DNA of 64,000 nucleotides from Agrobacterium vitis (GTDB taxonomy: Bacteria; Pseudomonadota; Alphaproteobacteria; Rhizobiales; Rhizobiaceae): contig NZ_CP118259.1 of assembly GCF_013337045.2 (NCBI RefSeq), positions 682,001 to 746,000 on the forward strand, given 5' to 3'. The notes beneath the pieces are model-generated. The model ran no database searches, had not been told where the DNA came from, and saw nothing but the letters and a program-made list of their open reading frames with translations. Shown piece by piece: positions 1 to 9,224 of the stretch. The translations under genes and the position numbers were made by a program. The first letter of the stretch is position 1. The number at the start of each line of letters is the position of its first letter.

Positions 1-658
1 TTTCATCCTGAAGCGTATAGAAAAAGCTCTTGCCATCGGGCGCCCAGACGCCGCCACCAGCGGTATTGTCCAGCACGTCGGCCAGATCTTCGCCGGTTTT
101 GAGATCGCGGATGCGAAGCGTGTAATATTCCGACCCCTTGTCGTCATAGCCCCAGATGCCACGGGCATGATCATTGCTATGGTCGATGCCGGACAGGCGG
201 AAATAATCCTTGCCCACAGCCTCCTTGTCACCATCCAGCAGCAATTCGCGCAGGCTCTCGTCCTTCGGGTCGCCGTCGCGTGGAATGCGGAAATAGCGCG
301 GCTGTTCGCCACCGGTCACGAACGCCGAACCGTAAGCATAAGGGCCGTCCTTCATCGGGATGGAGCTGTCATCCTCCTTGATCCGGCCTTTCATCTCGGC
401 AAACAGCTGTTGTTGCAGCGCCTTGGTATCGGCCATGGCTGCGTCCATATAGGTGTTTTCCGCCTCCAGAACCGCGCGGATCTCAGGGTCGAGGATCGAG
501 GTATCCTTGAACATCTGTTGCCAGTTGTCGGCCCTGAGCCAGGCATAGTCATCTATGCGGGTGATGCCGTGGCGGGTGTCACTCAGCGGTTTTTTCTGAA
601 CCTTGGTGGCTGCGGGCAGGTTGGCAAACAGGGACTTTGAGGATGAAGACAAGAGCAA
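1..658 (-). CDS. ptrB: Oligopeptidase B (S9A serine peptidase), N-terminal part
   Basis: About 219 N-terminal residues are visible and the rest lies beyond the left edge. The reverse strand reads a typical S9A start: LFANLPAA, then RHGITRIDDYAWLRADNW, then the first blades of a beta-propeller (YFRIPRDGDPKDE, GIWGYDDKGSEYYTLRIRD). Enzymes of this family cleave short peptides after basic residues, in cytosol or periplasm. The Ser-Asp-His domain would be off-window, so catalytic competence cannot be judged. No in-frame ATG precedes the conserved region; a TTG at 658 is the nearest plausible start, so the exact start is uncertain. Confidence 0.85.
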   Translation of the reverse strand, partial: MLLSSSSKSLFANLPAATKVQKKPLSDTRHGITRIDDYAWLRADNWQQMFKDTSILDPEIRAVLEAENTYMDAAMADTKALQQQLFAEMKGRIKEDDSSIPMKDGPYAYGSAFVTGGEQPRYFRIPRDGDPKDESLRELLLDGDKEAVGKDYFRLSGIDHSNDHARGIWGYDDKGSEYYTLRIRDLKTGEDLADVLDNTAGGGVWAPDGKSFFYTLQDE

Positions 659-882
659 TCTCGCTTTTTTCGCATAAGGCGGGGTTTGGCGTAAGGCATG
701 TGTTGCATGAGAGATAGGCGTCCGCCCAGCACCGATCAAGCAGAAATCCGTGATCCCGGCCATGACCGGGACCCGCCATAGAGTGAGCCGATCACAAATG
801 CGGGATGCACGTTTTGAGTGCTGGCTTCGCCAGAAGTCAGGCAATACATTCCGCCGAATCGGTATCTGTTAGGAAATTCTAT

Positions 883-1272
883 ATGCGATTGATGATTTTA
901 GGGGGTGGTTTGGCGATGGTTTTTGCGCAATCGGCCTTTGCGCTTGACGCCGCAGCCACCCGCCAGCTCAAGTCGCTGTCGCCGGCCGAGCGGCTGGAAC
1001 AGCGCTGCGACATGGAGGCGATGAGCCGGATTGGCAAGGATAGCAAAACTTATTCGCCCGACAAGGTGATCGCCTATACGTTCGCCCAGACCAAGGCCGA
1101 TGGCAACCGGCTGAAGGCGCCGGGCGCGGTGTTTCGCAGCAAGGGCCACTGGTATCGGCTGAAATACCAGTGCGAGACCGGCAACCAGCGCCTGGACGTG
1201 AAAAATTTCAGCTATCAGGTCGGCGCCGAGGTGCCCAAGGAAAGCTGGGGCAAATATTACTTGTATAATTGA
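883..1272 (+). CDS. DUF930 domain exported protein
   Basis: A 129-residue secreted protein. The chosen ATG follows AGGAAAT and opens a clear Sec signal peptide (MRLMILGG...FAQSAFA, cut about residue 20). The mature part has the DUF930 pattern as I recall it: LKSLSPAERLEQRCDMEAM near its start, later GHWYRLKYQC, giving two cysteines that could form a disulfide in the periplasm. Function is unknown for the family, which I know mainly from Rhizobiales. An upstream in-frame start at 805 would place 26 unrelated residues before the signal peptide and is disfavoured. Confidence 0.75.
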   Translation: MRLMILGGGLAMVFAQSAFALDAAATRQLKSLSPAERLEQRCDMEAMSRIGKDSKTYSPDKVIAYTFAQTKADGNRLKAPGAVFRSKGHWYRLKYQCETGNQRLDVKNFSYQVGAEVPKESWGKYYLYN

Positions 1273-1317
1273 CGAGCAACAAGCCGTGGGGTGACGCCTG
1301 TCACCCTTTTTGCCCTG

Positions 1318-2418
1318 TCACCCTGGCAGTTTTGGCTTCGGTGCCGCATGGGGCGCCAGTTCGGTGAAGATCGCCTTGCCGATCAGCGCCAGAGGCACGG
1401 CCAGCATGGCACCCGCCGCGCCCCAGACCCAGGTCCAGAAGATAATGGCGACGAACACGCCAAAGGCGTTGATCTCCATACGCCGTCCCATCACGGCTGG
1501 CGTCACCAGATTTTCGACCAGCGCATGGACAGTGAAGAAAGCAATGGCGGGAAGCAGGCCAAACAGAAGGCTGCTATGGGTCAGCATTCCGGCCACGGCC
1601 AGCGCAAAGGTCATGGCGGTTACGCCGAGAAAAGGCACGAAGCTGGAGAGAAAGGCGAAAAAGCCCCAGAGTACCGGCAGCGTCAGCCCGCCAACCCAGG
1701 CAATCAGCAGCGCGCAGCAGCCGACACCCGCGTAGATTACTGACGCGGTGGCAAAGTAGAAGCCCAGCGCCGTTTCAATCGCATTGATGCTGCGGATGGC
1801 CGAGAGCCGGCGAGCGCGGTCGCGGAAAGAGACGATCAGAGTTTTGCGGATCGACACCCTCCCGGCCAGAAATAGCACCAATGCGGCAAAGAAAATCAAT
1901 GTCTGGACGATGGCGGGCGTCACCTGGCTTGCCACTGTCGAGAGAATGCCGCCGCCATTTTCCAGCATCTTGTCGAGGTTGATAGGGCCGTTGCCGCTGG
2001 CAAGCCTGTCCAGATGCAGCCAGTGAAAGCGTTGAAAATAGGGTGTGAACCGATCCATCATGGTCTGGCCAATGCTGGGGATGTCCTGCGCCAGTTCCAT
2101 CAGTGGCCCGGCCAGCGTGTTGGCAATGATCGTCACCAGCGTGAAAAGCGCCGTGGTGAGCAGCACGGCGCTCATCATCGGCGGAACGCCCAGCGCTTCC
2201 AGCCGGTCGGCAGCCAGGCCCAGAATGAGGCCCACCACAACCGCAAGCGTCAGGGGCATCAGGATGGTGCCTGCGTAATGCAGCGCGGCAATGGCGACAA
2301 TCAGGAAGAGCCCAATGACCGCCCAGGCCTGCGTCAGTTCCAGCGCCGTCTTGCGGTGCCGCCCCAACCGCGTTTCCGCCGGCTGCAAAATCCGGCGTTT
2401 GACCGTGTCATCCATCAT
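1318..2418 (-). CDS. AI-2E family transporter (PerM/YdiK-like)
   Basis: A 366-residue inner-membrane protein with paired hydrophobic segments around residues 32-75 and 85-110, a soluble periplasmic-type insert (about 115-165), then several more transmembrane segments from about 170 to 345. This is the usual topology and length of the AI-2 exporter superfamily; members have been linked to autoinducer-2 export or Na+/H+ exchange, so the substrate here is unknown. The C-terminal GVFVAIIFWTWVWGAAGAMLAVP stretch is typical. It stands alone, with no lux-type genes nearby. Two adjacent start codons (2418 and 2415) are possible. Confidence 0.85.
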   Translation of the reverse strand: MMDDTVKRRILQPAETRLGRHRKTALELTQAWAVIGLFLIVAIAALHYAGTILMPLTLAVVVGLILGLAADRLEALGVPPMMSAVLLTTALFTLVTIIANTLAGPLMELAQDIPSIGQTMMDRFTPYFQRFHWLHLDRLASGNGPINLDKMLENGGGILSTVASQVTPAIVQTLIFFAALVLFLAGRVSIRKTLIVSFRDRARRLSAIRSINAIETALGFYFATASVIYAGVGCCALLIAWVGGLTLPVLWGFFAFLSSFVPFLGVTAMTFALAVAGMLTHSSLLFGLLPAIAFFTVHALVENLVTPAVMGRRMEINAFGVFVAIIFWTWVWGAAGAMLAVPLALIGKAIFTELAPHAAPKPKLPG

Positions 2419-3080
2419 GTCCGTTTACGTCCCCTCGGTGCCATCATTGAATGCGTCCAAGCTGGCACCATGAGGGTGCTAGGCCGCAACACGTTATATT
2501 TACAACATAATTTTTTCGGATTGCCAGCGCGTCGATGTCCGGCTCGCCATTTGATGCGGCTATCGGACGCTCTCCCCGAGAGCGCCACTGAGGGGCGCCT
2601 TGACAAGCAATCCCGAATTAACGCGCAGAACGGGCAGTGGTTCCGCCCAGATTTTGCCTTGCTTGCGCCACTTTGGTGCGAATGGGCGGATTCCGAGGCT
2701 GTCTCAATTTGGGGCAGGCGTTCGGAACAGGGCGAGTCTCTGCACCACATACGCGCTAAATCATGGGTTGCAGCGGCGAGAGTGAAGCTGTTTACGCGAA
2801 ATCCACTATCATTACAGGGGTCTACGAAATATTGGCGTTTTGAGCCTGCATCCATGGGGATATGGAGGTTTTTGTAACTATCCGAAACAAAAAACCCCTG
2901 GCGCCAACATGTAACTGCTCCAAAAAAATAGAGATGCACCCAATAAAAGTGTCTGAAAAGTGTAAAAACCAAGATTTGTATTAGGGTTGGAAAAACAAAA
3001 AATGCAACTGAAAATATGTGTTTTTTGGCGCGGTTTCCAATACATTGATAGAGTAAATAATATGTACAAGGCGGATGACT
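2419..3080. other. Intergenic region and AT-rich leader before the FAD oxidoreductase
   Basis: About 660 bases without a convincing gene. The left half has ordinary base composition with a short stem-loop (GCTCTC-CCC-GAGAGC near 2569-2583). From about 2870 to 3065 it is conspicuously AT-rich, with several A and T runs, and ends in the ribosome-binding site of the oxidoreductase. A long reverse-strand frame crosses this region into the oxidoreductase, but its protein has no recognisable features and I treat it as antisense shadow. Confidence 0.5.
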
Positions 3081-4853
3081 ATGCGTTTCATTATGGGTCG
3101 TCGAGTGTTTGTTGCTGGAGCGGCTAGTCTTTTTGCGTTGAGACCAAGTTTTGCACAGCAAGCGATCTATGATGTTATTGTCTATGGAATGACCAGTGGT
3201 GGGATTACAGCTGCCATCCAGGCAAAAGTCATGGGAAGAACCGTGGCAATTGTTGGTGGCTGGCGTGAGCGTCATCCCGGTGGGATGATGTCTGGCGGGC
3301 TTGGCGGCACAGATGTCGAGGCAGGCAGTGCCTTCGGCGGTCTGGCGCGCCATGTGATTTCCAGGATCAATCAAGAGGCCCAGGTGGCTGATGACCGGTT
3401 CTCCTTCGAGCCTCGCTTTGCCCAGACCGTGTTTGAAAAACTGCTGCGCGAATATGATATTCCGGTATTTCAAAGCCGTGGCGTGCTGCGGGTCGCCAAG
3501 ACCGGTTCCCGCATCGAAGCACTGGAAACGGTTGACCGTCAGGTGTTCAATGGCCGTGTGTTCATCGACGCCAGCTATGAAGGCGACCTGATGGCCGCGT
3601 CAGGCGTTTCCTGGACGGTCGGCCGCGAACCGCAGGACGGCGACAATGTGCTGAATGGTTTTCGCGGCACCCGGACGGATTCCTGGGGCGACAATCATAA
3701 TTTCCAGCTGCATCGCCGTTTCGAGCGGGTGATCGGTCAGGTCGGCGTCGATCCTTTCGTCACCGAGGGCGTGGCCGCCAGCGGGCTGTTGCCGGGCATC
3801 CGCAATTATCCGTCCCCGGAAGTCGGTGCGGGCGACCGGGCCGTGCAGGCCTATAATTTCCGCATGACCATGACGCGCGATCCGGCCCGCCGGGTGGATC
3901 TGCCCTCGACACCGCCGCCGGGTTTTGATCCGACCCGTTACGAATTGCTGTTCCGCTGGATCAAGGCGCTTGACGAGCGCGGCCAGCTCACGGACGCGGA
4001 AAACGCCGTGAAGATGCAGTTTCTGCTGCATAACGATCTCGGCAACGGCATTTTCGACATCAACAATCGCGGAGCCGTTTCCACCGATTATATCGGGGGC
4101 TCCTGGGGCTATCCCCAGGCCGATTACGGCATGCGTGAAAAGATCTGGAAAGCCCATGAGCGCTGGACGCGGGGCCTGTTCTACGCGCTGCAACACCATA
4201 AGGACCCGCGGATGCCGGGTGCTCTGCGTGATGTCTTCCTTGATTATGGACTGGATGGCCAGCATTATCAGGACCCGCACGAAAATGATGAGGCACACTG
4301 GCCCTATCAGCTCTATGTGCGGGAAGCCCGGCGCATGGTGTCCGACCATCAGATGACCGGCCATGACGTCACTGCTGCCGACGACCAGGAATTGCGCGAC
4401 AACAACACGATTTCCACCGGGTCCTACAAGCGTGACAGCCATCATACCCAGCGGATCGTCCGTACCACGGTCAACATGCTCGGCACGCCGACGCTGAGTG
4501 TCTGGAACGAGGGCAATTTCGAGGCCGAGGCTGGCGGTGCTGACCGGATCTTCACCATTCCGCTGTCGGCCATCGTGCCGCGCCGGGTGGAATGTACCAA
4601 TCTGATGTCGATCTTCGCGCTTAGCGCCACCCATGAGGCCTTCGGGGCGATCCGCATGGAAATGAGCCTGATGCAAACCGGACAGTCAGCAGGCGCTGCT
4701 GCCGCGCTGGTCGCCGTCAGCCGGGCCGATATTCAGGACGTGTCCTATGATGAACTGATTTCCAGCCTCTACGTCCCACCTGGCGCCAAGCCCTCGGTTC
4801 TGCCGCGTGATCCCAACAGCCAGGCGCTGGCCTTCAACCTGCAAAGGTCGTGA
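3081..4853 (+). CDS. FAD-dependent oxidoreductase with export signal
   Basis: A 590-residue protein of the FAD-dependent oxidoreductase group I associate with pfam12831. The N-terminus carries a twin-arginine-like signal (GRRVFVAGAASLFA... to SFAQQ), suggesting export of the folded flavoprotein. A Rossmann dinucleotide fold follows (YDVIVYGMTSGGITAAIQAKVMG), then PGGMMSGGLGGTDV, VFIDASYEGDLMAASGVSWTVGRE, and near the C-terminus the closing FAD motif ...MEMSLMQTGQSAGAAAALV. Substrate is unknown. The ATG at 3081 is preferred because AAGGCGG (3068-3074) is properly spaced; 3075 is too close to it. The 5' end of the gene is more AT-rich than the rest. Confidence 0.8.
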   Translation: MRFIMGRRVFVAGAASLFALRPSFAQQAIYDVIVYGMTSGGITAAIQAKVMGRTVAIVGGWRERHPGGMMSGGLGGTDVEAGSAFGGLARHVISRINQEAQVADDRFSFEPRFAQTVFEKLLREYDIPVFQSRGVLRVAKTGSRIEALETVDRQVFNGRVFIDASYEGDLMAASGVSWTVGREPQDGDNVLNGFRGTRTDSWGDNHNFQLHRRFERVIGQVGVDPFVTEGVAASGLLPGIRNYPSPEVGAGDRAVQAYNFRMTMTRDPARRVDLPSTPPPGFDPTRYELLFRWIKALDERGQLTDAENAVKMQFLLHNDLGNGIFDINNRGAVSTDYIGGSWGYPQADYGMREKIWKAHERWTRGLFYALQHHKDPRMPGALRDVFLDYGLDGQHYQDPHENDEAHWPYQLYVREARRMVSDHQMTGHDVTAADDQELRDNNTISTGSYKRDSHHTQRIVRTTVNMLGTPTLSVWNEGNFEAEAGGADRIFTIPLSAIVPRRVECTNLMSIFALSATHEAFGAIRMEMSLMQTGQSAGAAAALVAVSRADIQDVSYDELISSLYVPPGAKPSVLPRDPNSQALAFNLQRS

Positions 4854-5019
4854 AGGAAGGCCGCCGAGCCGCATCTATCGATAGAATTCTCTTGACGGCA
4901 GCGTGATAGAAGCGTTTCTCCCGAAACGCTTTCTTCAAGGCAGGGATGTGGCATCCCAGATCTTGGTATCAGACCCTTGGTATCACGGCCAACTGGCTGG
5001 CAGGCGCGAAAAGAGTGTC

Positions 5020-5799
5020 ATGGTTGTTATGGATATCCGCCGGATCGGTATTTACTTGTCATCACTGCTGCTGGGGGCGCTGCTTCTGAATGGAGCAGCA
5101 CGACCTGCTCTTGCCGCTGCGGATGGCTTGATCGAGCCGAAACTGCATATTCATGCCGCTCCGAAAGGGTTGGTGCAGGTGGCGGTGACGCTGGATGCCT
5201 GCATGGGCAAGACCGATATGCGCATTCTCTCCACCCTGCTGGATGACAATATCAAGGCGACGATTTTCGTCACTGGTCGCTGGATAAGGTCCAATCCGCA
5301 GGCCGTTGCGGTGCTGAAATCCAGGCCGGACCTGTTTGAGGTGGAAAACCACGGCGAAAACCACATCCCGGCGGTCGACTATCCGGCGACCGTCTATGGC
5401 ATCGCCGCCGCTGGATCGCCAGAAGCGGTTGCCAGGGAAGTGACCGGCGGCGCGGACGCCATGCGGGCCGCAGGGTTTTCTCCGCCACGCTGGTATCGGG
5501 ATGCCACGGCCGAATATTCACCCTCCGCCATCGCAGAGATCAAGGCGATGGGCTACCAGATCGGCGGCTTTTCCATCAATGGCGATTCAGGCTCACTTTT
5601 GGGCGCCAAACAGACCGAGCAGCAATTTGCCCGCGCCAAAAACGGTGACGTGCTGATCGCCCATATCAACCAGCCCACCCATGCCGCTGGTGAAGGCGTG
5701 GTGGCAGGTTTAAAGGCATTGAAGGCGAGGGGCGTGGTGTTTGTGCATCTGAGCGAGGCCGGTCCGGTTGAGGCAGTCAAAGGCCCGCCGGTCAACTGA
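5020..5799 (+). CDS. Polysaccharide deacetylase family protein, exported
   Basis: A 259-residue protein with a signal peptide (IYLSSLLLGALLLNGAARPALAA). The NodB-type fold is visible: VAVTLDACMG replaces the common TFDDG metal motif, followed by DDNIKATIFVTGRWI, the paired histidines in NHGENH, then PRWYRDATAEYSPS and VLIAHINQPTHAAGEG. Members hydrolyse N- or O-acetyl groups on cell-surface polysaccharides, usually with a divalent metal. The altered first motif keeps one Asp, so activity is likely but not certain. The start at 5020 puts the signal peptide at the N-terminus; an upstream in-frame start (4903) would add 39 non-signal residues. Confidence 0.8.
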   Translation: MVVMDIRRIGIYLSSLLLGALLLNGAARPALAAADGLIEPKLHIHAAPKGLVQVAVTLDACMGKTDMRILSTLLDDNIKATIFVTGRWIRSNPQAVAVLKSRPDLFEVENHGENHIPAVDYPATVYGIAAAGSPEAVAREVTGGADAMRAAGFSPPRWYRDATAEYSPSAIAEIKAMGYQIGGFSINGDSGSLLGAKQTEQQFARAKNGDVLIAHINQPTHAAGEGVVAGLKALKARGVVFVHLSEAGPVEAVKGPPVN

Positions 5800-5802
5800 C
5801 AT

Positions 5803-6687
5803 TCATCCGGATATGGACGGCGCCGAATTCAAAGTCAGACCAATTCCCCAGGGATCGGTCAGCCGGTAGCCTTCGGCACCCAGGGTCACAGGAATCTCCA
5901 GCGCCTCCAGCGTCGCTAGCGCCTTTTGCAGTGCTTCCCCGTCGTTAAACGTCAGGGAGTAATCGGCAAGCCCGGTCATTGCCGCAAGGCGAGGGCCTGC
6001 GCCCCGGCTGTTCCAGATATTGGCGGCGACATGGTGGTGGTACTGGCCGGAACCGAAGAAGCTGGCGCCGGGATAGGACGCCATTTTCTTCAAACCCAGC
6101 ACGCCCTCATAAAACCGGTCTGCCTCCGGCACATTGCCGACCTGCAAATGCATATGGCCGATGCTGGAGCCTTCGGGCAGGCCTGTCCATGCTTCATCAG
6201 TGGCGCTGTCGTAAAGCTCTTGCAGGCTGAGGGGCAGGGTGGCCATGCCAACCGTACCATCGGATTGATAAGTCCATTCCAGCGGGCTGCGGTCGCGGTA
6301 AATCTCGATGCCATTGCCTTCCGGGTCAGACAGGTAGATCGCCTCGCTGACCAGATGGTCTGAGGCGCCGTCCAACTGGACGCCGGAATGGGCGGCATGG
6401 CGTAGCCACTGCGCCAGTGCCTTGCGGCTCGGCAAAAGAAAAGCGGTGTGGAACAGCCCGGCTGCCGTGGGCGGCGCAATAGCTGCATCGCTGCGGGTGG
6501 TCAGCGTCAGCAATGGCGTCGTGCCAACCCCAAGCACCATGCCGCTGGGGTTGCTCTCCAGCACGGCAAGGCCAATGATCTGCCGATAGAAGCTGGAGAC
6601 CGTGGCCAGATCGCCGACCACCAGATGCGCCCGTCCGATATGGATCGGTCGGGTCAGGGCAAAGCTTGGGGAATGATGGGCATTCAT
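5803..6687 (-). CDS. VOC family protein, catechol 2,3-dioxygenase-like (CatE type)
   Basis: A 294-residue protein with two glyoxalase/bleomycin-resistance/extradiol-dioxygenase modules. The first (about 17-133) starts IGRAHLVVGDLATVSSFYRQIIGL and ends in SDPEGNGIEIYRDR; the second (about 178-285) starts IGHMHLQVGNVPEADRFYEGVLGL. The histidines and the Glu in GIEIY are the usual metal ligands. The closest family I recognise is the Bacillus CatE-type ring-cleaving dioxygenase, but no aromatic pathway genes are adjacent, so the substrate is open. It is convergent with the deacetylase gene, ending three bases from it. Confidence 0.8.
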   Translation of the reverse strand: MNAHHSPSFALTRPIHIGRAHLVVGDLATVSSFYRQIIGLAVLESNPSGMVLGVGTTPLLTLTTRSDAAIAPPTAAGLFHTAFLLPSRKALAQWLRHAAHSGVQLDGASDHLVSEAIYLSDPEGNGIEIYRDRSPLEWTYQSDGTVGMATLPLSLQELYDSATDEAWTGLPEGSSIGHMHLQVGNVPEADRFYEGVLGLKKMASYPGASFFGSGQYHHHVAANIWNSRGAGPRLAAMTGLADYSLTFNDGEALQKALATLEALEIPVTLGAEGYRLTDPWGIGLTLNSAPSISG

Positions 6688-6845
6688 GACGGCAGGTCCG
6701 ATAGGTTGGCGCGAGGGCGCTGGGAACGTCTTGCTCCCTAGATAGAGCCTGCCGATCGTTTCATGTAGAGCACATATACAGGAAAGTTCGTTCGATAATA
6801 CTGAACAGTGGGGCGTTTATTGTTCAATCTGAGCCCTTTTCAGGC

Positions 6846-6859
6846 TTGATCGGGATCAA
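6846..6859. promoter_or_regulatory. Perfect FNR/FixK anaerobox upstream of the stress operon
   Basis: The 14-base site TTGATCGGGATCAA matches the symmetrical FNR/FixK consensus TTGAT-N4-ATCAA in all ten fixed positions. It lies 68 bases upstream of the universal stress protein start, a suitable distance for activation. The Crp/Fnr regulator encoded at 9225-9956 keeps the E-x-x-S-R recognition-helix residues that read this sequence and is an obvious candidate to bind it. Confidence 0.75.
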
Positions 6860-6927
6860 TGCGGGCGGAGCTTGGCGCGCGCAGGTTGTTATCAGCAAAG
6901 TCGTTCAGCAGCCGAGAGGAGAGGGCC

Positions 6928-7338
6928 ATGTATAGAAAGATTATTGTTCCCGTGGACATCGCGCAATGGGAAAAGGGCGACAAGGTCCTGCGAAAGGCCC
7001 AGAGCCTGCTGGATGCCGGTGGCGAGATCGTGCTGCTGACCGTGGTCGAACATCTGCCATCCTATCTCGCCATCGATATTCCGCATGACATCCTCGACGG
7101 AGCGGTTGAGGAGGGGCGCACCAAACTGGCTGCGCTGGCGGCTTCGGTTGGGCCTGGCGTGACGACGCTATTGCGGGTCGGTTCGCCCGCCCATGAGATT
7201 CTGGCGGTAGCAGTGGAGCAAAAGGCCGACTTGATCATTATCGCTTCGCATATCCCGGATTTTTCCAACTACCTGATCGGGGCGACTGCCGACCGCGTCG
7301 TGCGCCACGCCCGATGCGCGGTGCTTGTTGACCGCTAA
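6928..7338 (+). CDS. Universal stress protein (UspA family)
   Basis: A 136-residue single-domain Usp beginning MYRKIIVPVDIAQWEKGDKV. The start follows a strong GAGAGGAGAGGG. The C-terminal half keeps LIIIASHIPDFSNYLIGATADRVVRHARCAVLV. The usual ATP loop GSHGRGG..LGS is altered to ASHIPDF..IGA, so ATP binding of the UspFG type is doubtful. In rhizobia, usp genes are often oxygen-limitation genes, which fits the anaerobox upstream. It is probably co-transcribed with the DksA-like gene 37 bases downstream. Confidence 0.88.
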   Translation: MYRKIIVPVDIAQWEKGDKVLRKAQSLLDAGGEIVLLTVVEHLPSYLAIDIPHDILDGAVEEGRTKLAALAASVGPGVTTLLRVGSPAHEILAVAVEQKADLIIIASHIPDFSNYLIGATADRVVRHARCAVLVDR

Positions 7339-7375
7339 TCGTATCCGGGAGGCGTTTCACATTTTGAGGAGATCG

Positions 7376-7696
7376 ATGATGGACATGGATGGATATAAGC
7401 AGACTTTGCTCGGACGGCGGCTGGAGCTGACCAGCCGACTAGGAAAAATTTCCGGTGACCTGTCAGAGCAACGCAGCGCCGAAAGCGCCGAGCGCGCTAT
7501 CGAATCGGAAAATGACGAAGTGTTGGAAAGCCTGGGGCAGGCGGGCGAAAACGAGCTGCGCGGCATCGAGGCGGCATTGGCCCGCATGGAGGCCGGTTCC
7601 TATGGACGCTGCGTGACCTGCGATGCGGCAATTGCACCCGAACGCCTCGCCCTTTTGCCGGCCACGCCGTTTTGCCAGGATTGCGCCCCAGCCTGA
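7376..7696 (+). CDS. TraR/DksA family zinc-finger protein
   Basis: A 106-residue protein with an N-terminal helical part (residues 1-72) and a C4 zinc finger with cysteines at about 79, 82, 100 and 103 (CVTC...FCQDC). It is shorter than full DksA (about 150 residues), more like TraR or the DksA-like proteins common in Alphaproteobacteria. The family binds in the RNA polymerase secondary channel and modulates promoter open complexes under stress. GAGGAG lies a few bases before the chosen ATG. Location after the usp gene suggests a shared stress or low-oxygen response. Confidence 0.82.
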   Translation: MMDMDGYKQTLLGRRLELTSRLGKISGDLSEQRSAESAERAIESENDEVLESLGQAGENELRGIEAALARMEAGSYGRCVTCDAAIAPERLALLPATPFCQDCAPA

Positions 7697-7725
7697 CCAG
7701 AGGGGCAAACAAGCGCGCGGTCCGG

Positions 7726-8103
7726 CTATTGCAGCAGTGCCGCCACCGTGCCGCCCATCAGCAGCACAAAGGCAATGACCCAGGAAATCAGCGCGCCGGG
7801 ACCGCGCTTTTTAGCATCCGCATAATATTCAGCGGCATAGAGCACCCGTGCGCCTGTCCAGCATAGGCCCAGCAACCCAGCGAACTGGTCGGACAGGTAA
7901 AAGCCGAAGAGCCAGAGCGATGGCAGGAAGAAAACCAGTTGCTCGGCGGTATTTTGTTGAACCCGGTAAATCCGCTCGAAATTCTCATCACCTGTCATCT
8001 TCGGTGCCTTGACCCCAAATTGCTGGCGCGCCCGGGCGACCTTGATGAAGAACCAGTTATAGGCGATCAGCGCCATGAACGTGGCAAGGACTGTAAAGCG
8101 CAT
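7726..8103 (-). CDS. MAPEG family membrane protein
   Basis: A 125-residue protein with four predicted membrane segments (about 4-22, 57-73, 76-92, 105-124) and the MAPEG hallmark ENFERIYRVQQNTAEQLVFFLPSLW. Eukaryotic relatives are microsomal glutathione S-transferases and eicosanoid synthases. The bacterial role is not established; glutathione-dependent detoxification is possible. A good ribosome-binding site (AGGAAG) precedes the ATG. It ends about 30 bases after the convergent DksA-like gene. Confidence 0.85.
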   Translation of the reverse strand: MRFTVLATFMALIAYNWFFIKVARARQQFGVKAPKMTGDENFERIYRVQQNTAEQLVFFLPSLWLFGFYLSDQFAGLLGLCWTGARVLYAAEYYADAKKRGPGALISWVIAFVLLMGGTVAALLQ

Positions 8104-8474
8104 GGGTGCTTCCTGACTGGGTGCGAGGACGGCAGTTTCGCGGACAGAGCCGTTAACTGTCCAACAGCTTAATCCGCAAACGGTTTAAGCCCGGTTGATG
8201 ACGGCGCAAGCCTTGGCATTCGGCGCATATAGTTCAGGCCTTGAAACTGCAATGGTCGATCGAAGAACGGCAGTTGGCCGTCTTGCCAACGCGATGGAGT
8301 TGACGCATCATGGTCACCTAAGGTTGCGGTGTGTGGCCGTCATAGACATAAATTTGACCGGATCGTCGGGCTGATCAGGCTTATATGAAGACGACGAGAC
8401 AGGCGACATTATCTGGCAATCATTCTCGGTTATGCTGTCGGCAGATATTTTAATTTCTTGGGTTGATCATAACG
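8104..8474. other. Intergenic region before the PAQR gene
   Basis: About 370 bases between divergent genes, expected to hold promoters for both. I found no open frame with plausible coding character, no clear dyad and no FNR box. A TTGACC near 8352 has no well-spaced -10 partner that I can see. Confidence 0.4.
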
Positions 8475-9125
8475 ATGGAAGAATTCCGCTTCGGGCGACA
8501 CTATGATTTTCACGAATTGCTGGCCGATGGCATCGTGCATGGTGTCGGCGTGGTGTTTGCGCTGGTTGGCGTAACCGCGCTGATCTTCTATGCCACGGTG
8601 TTTACCAGCTTTGGCGAGATTGCCGCCAGCTGGATCTATGGTCTTGGCTTGGTGCTCGCGCTTGGCTGTTCCTTCACTTACAATATGTGGCCGCGCTCGA
8701 CCTTCAAAAGCTATTTACGACGGCTGGATCATTCGGCGATTTTCGTGCTGATCGCCGCCACCTATACGCCCTTTCTGGAACGCGGTGCCGATGAACCGGC
8801 TATTCTGTGTCTGTTGATCGGCATCTGGCTGACGGCGATAACAGGTATCTTTCTGAAATGCCGCTATCCGGGTCGCTATGACCGGTTGGCCATCCTGCTT
8901 TATCTGGCCATGGGCTGGAGCGGCGTGCTGGCGCTGGAGCCGATTTCCGAGCGGCTGCCGCCCGTCACCATGGTGCTGATCTTCATCGGCGGCATTCTTT
9001 ATTCCGCCGGCGTGATCTTTCACGTCTGGCAGCGGTTGCGGTTTCAAAACGCCATCTGGCACGGTTTCGTGGTGGCTGCGGCTGCCGTGCATTATTCCGC
9101 CGTGGTTACCGCCATCGGGTCTTGA
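8475..9125 (+). CDS. PAQR/hemolysin III family membrane protein (TrhA-like)
   Basis: A 216-residue protein with seven hydrophobic segments and the family's metal-site histidines: the first in FHELLADGIVHGVGVVF, another in SYLRRLDHSAIFVLIAATYTPF, and the C-terminal pair in AIWHGFVVAAAAVHYSAV. Members include bacterial hemolysin III/TrhA and eukaryotic adiponectin receptors; bacterial roles in membrane lipid homeostasis have been reported. The ATG at 8475 is preferred over the TTG at 8463. It is followed by the convergent Crp/Fnr gene. Confidence 0.88.
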   Translation: MEEFRFGRHYDFHELLADGIVHGVGVVFALVGVTALIFYATVFTSFGEIAASWIYGLGLVLALGCSFTYNMWPRSTFKSYLRRLDHSAIFVLIAATYTPFLERGADEPAILCLLIGIWLTAITGIFLKCRYPGRYDRLAILLYLAMGWSGVLALEPISERLPPVTMVLIFIGGILYSAGVIFHVWQRLRFQNAIWHGFVVAAAAVHYSAVVTAIGS

Positions 9126-9224
9126 GGCGGCGCGGCTGTATAGCCGAAAAAGTCAGAGTTGGCGTATCATGTTGGCCTCTCGGAGATCAGCGCTTCAATT
9201 GCGCTCAGTAAATGGGCCAGTCCC

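Noticed and set aside
2415..3473. A 352-codon reverse frame over the leader and start of the FAD oxidoreductase
   Set aside because: No recognisable domain, changes character with local composition, and overlaps a gene with clear motifs.
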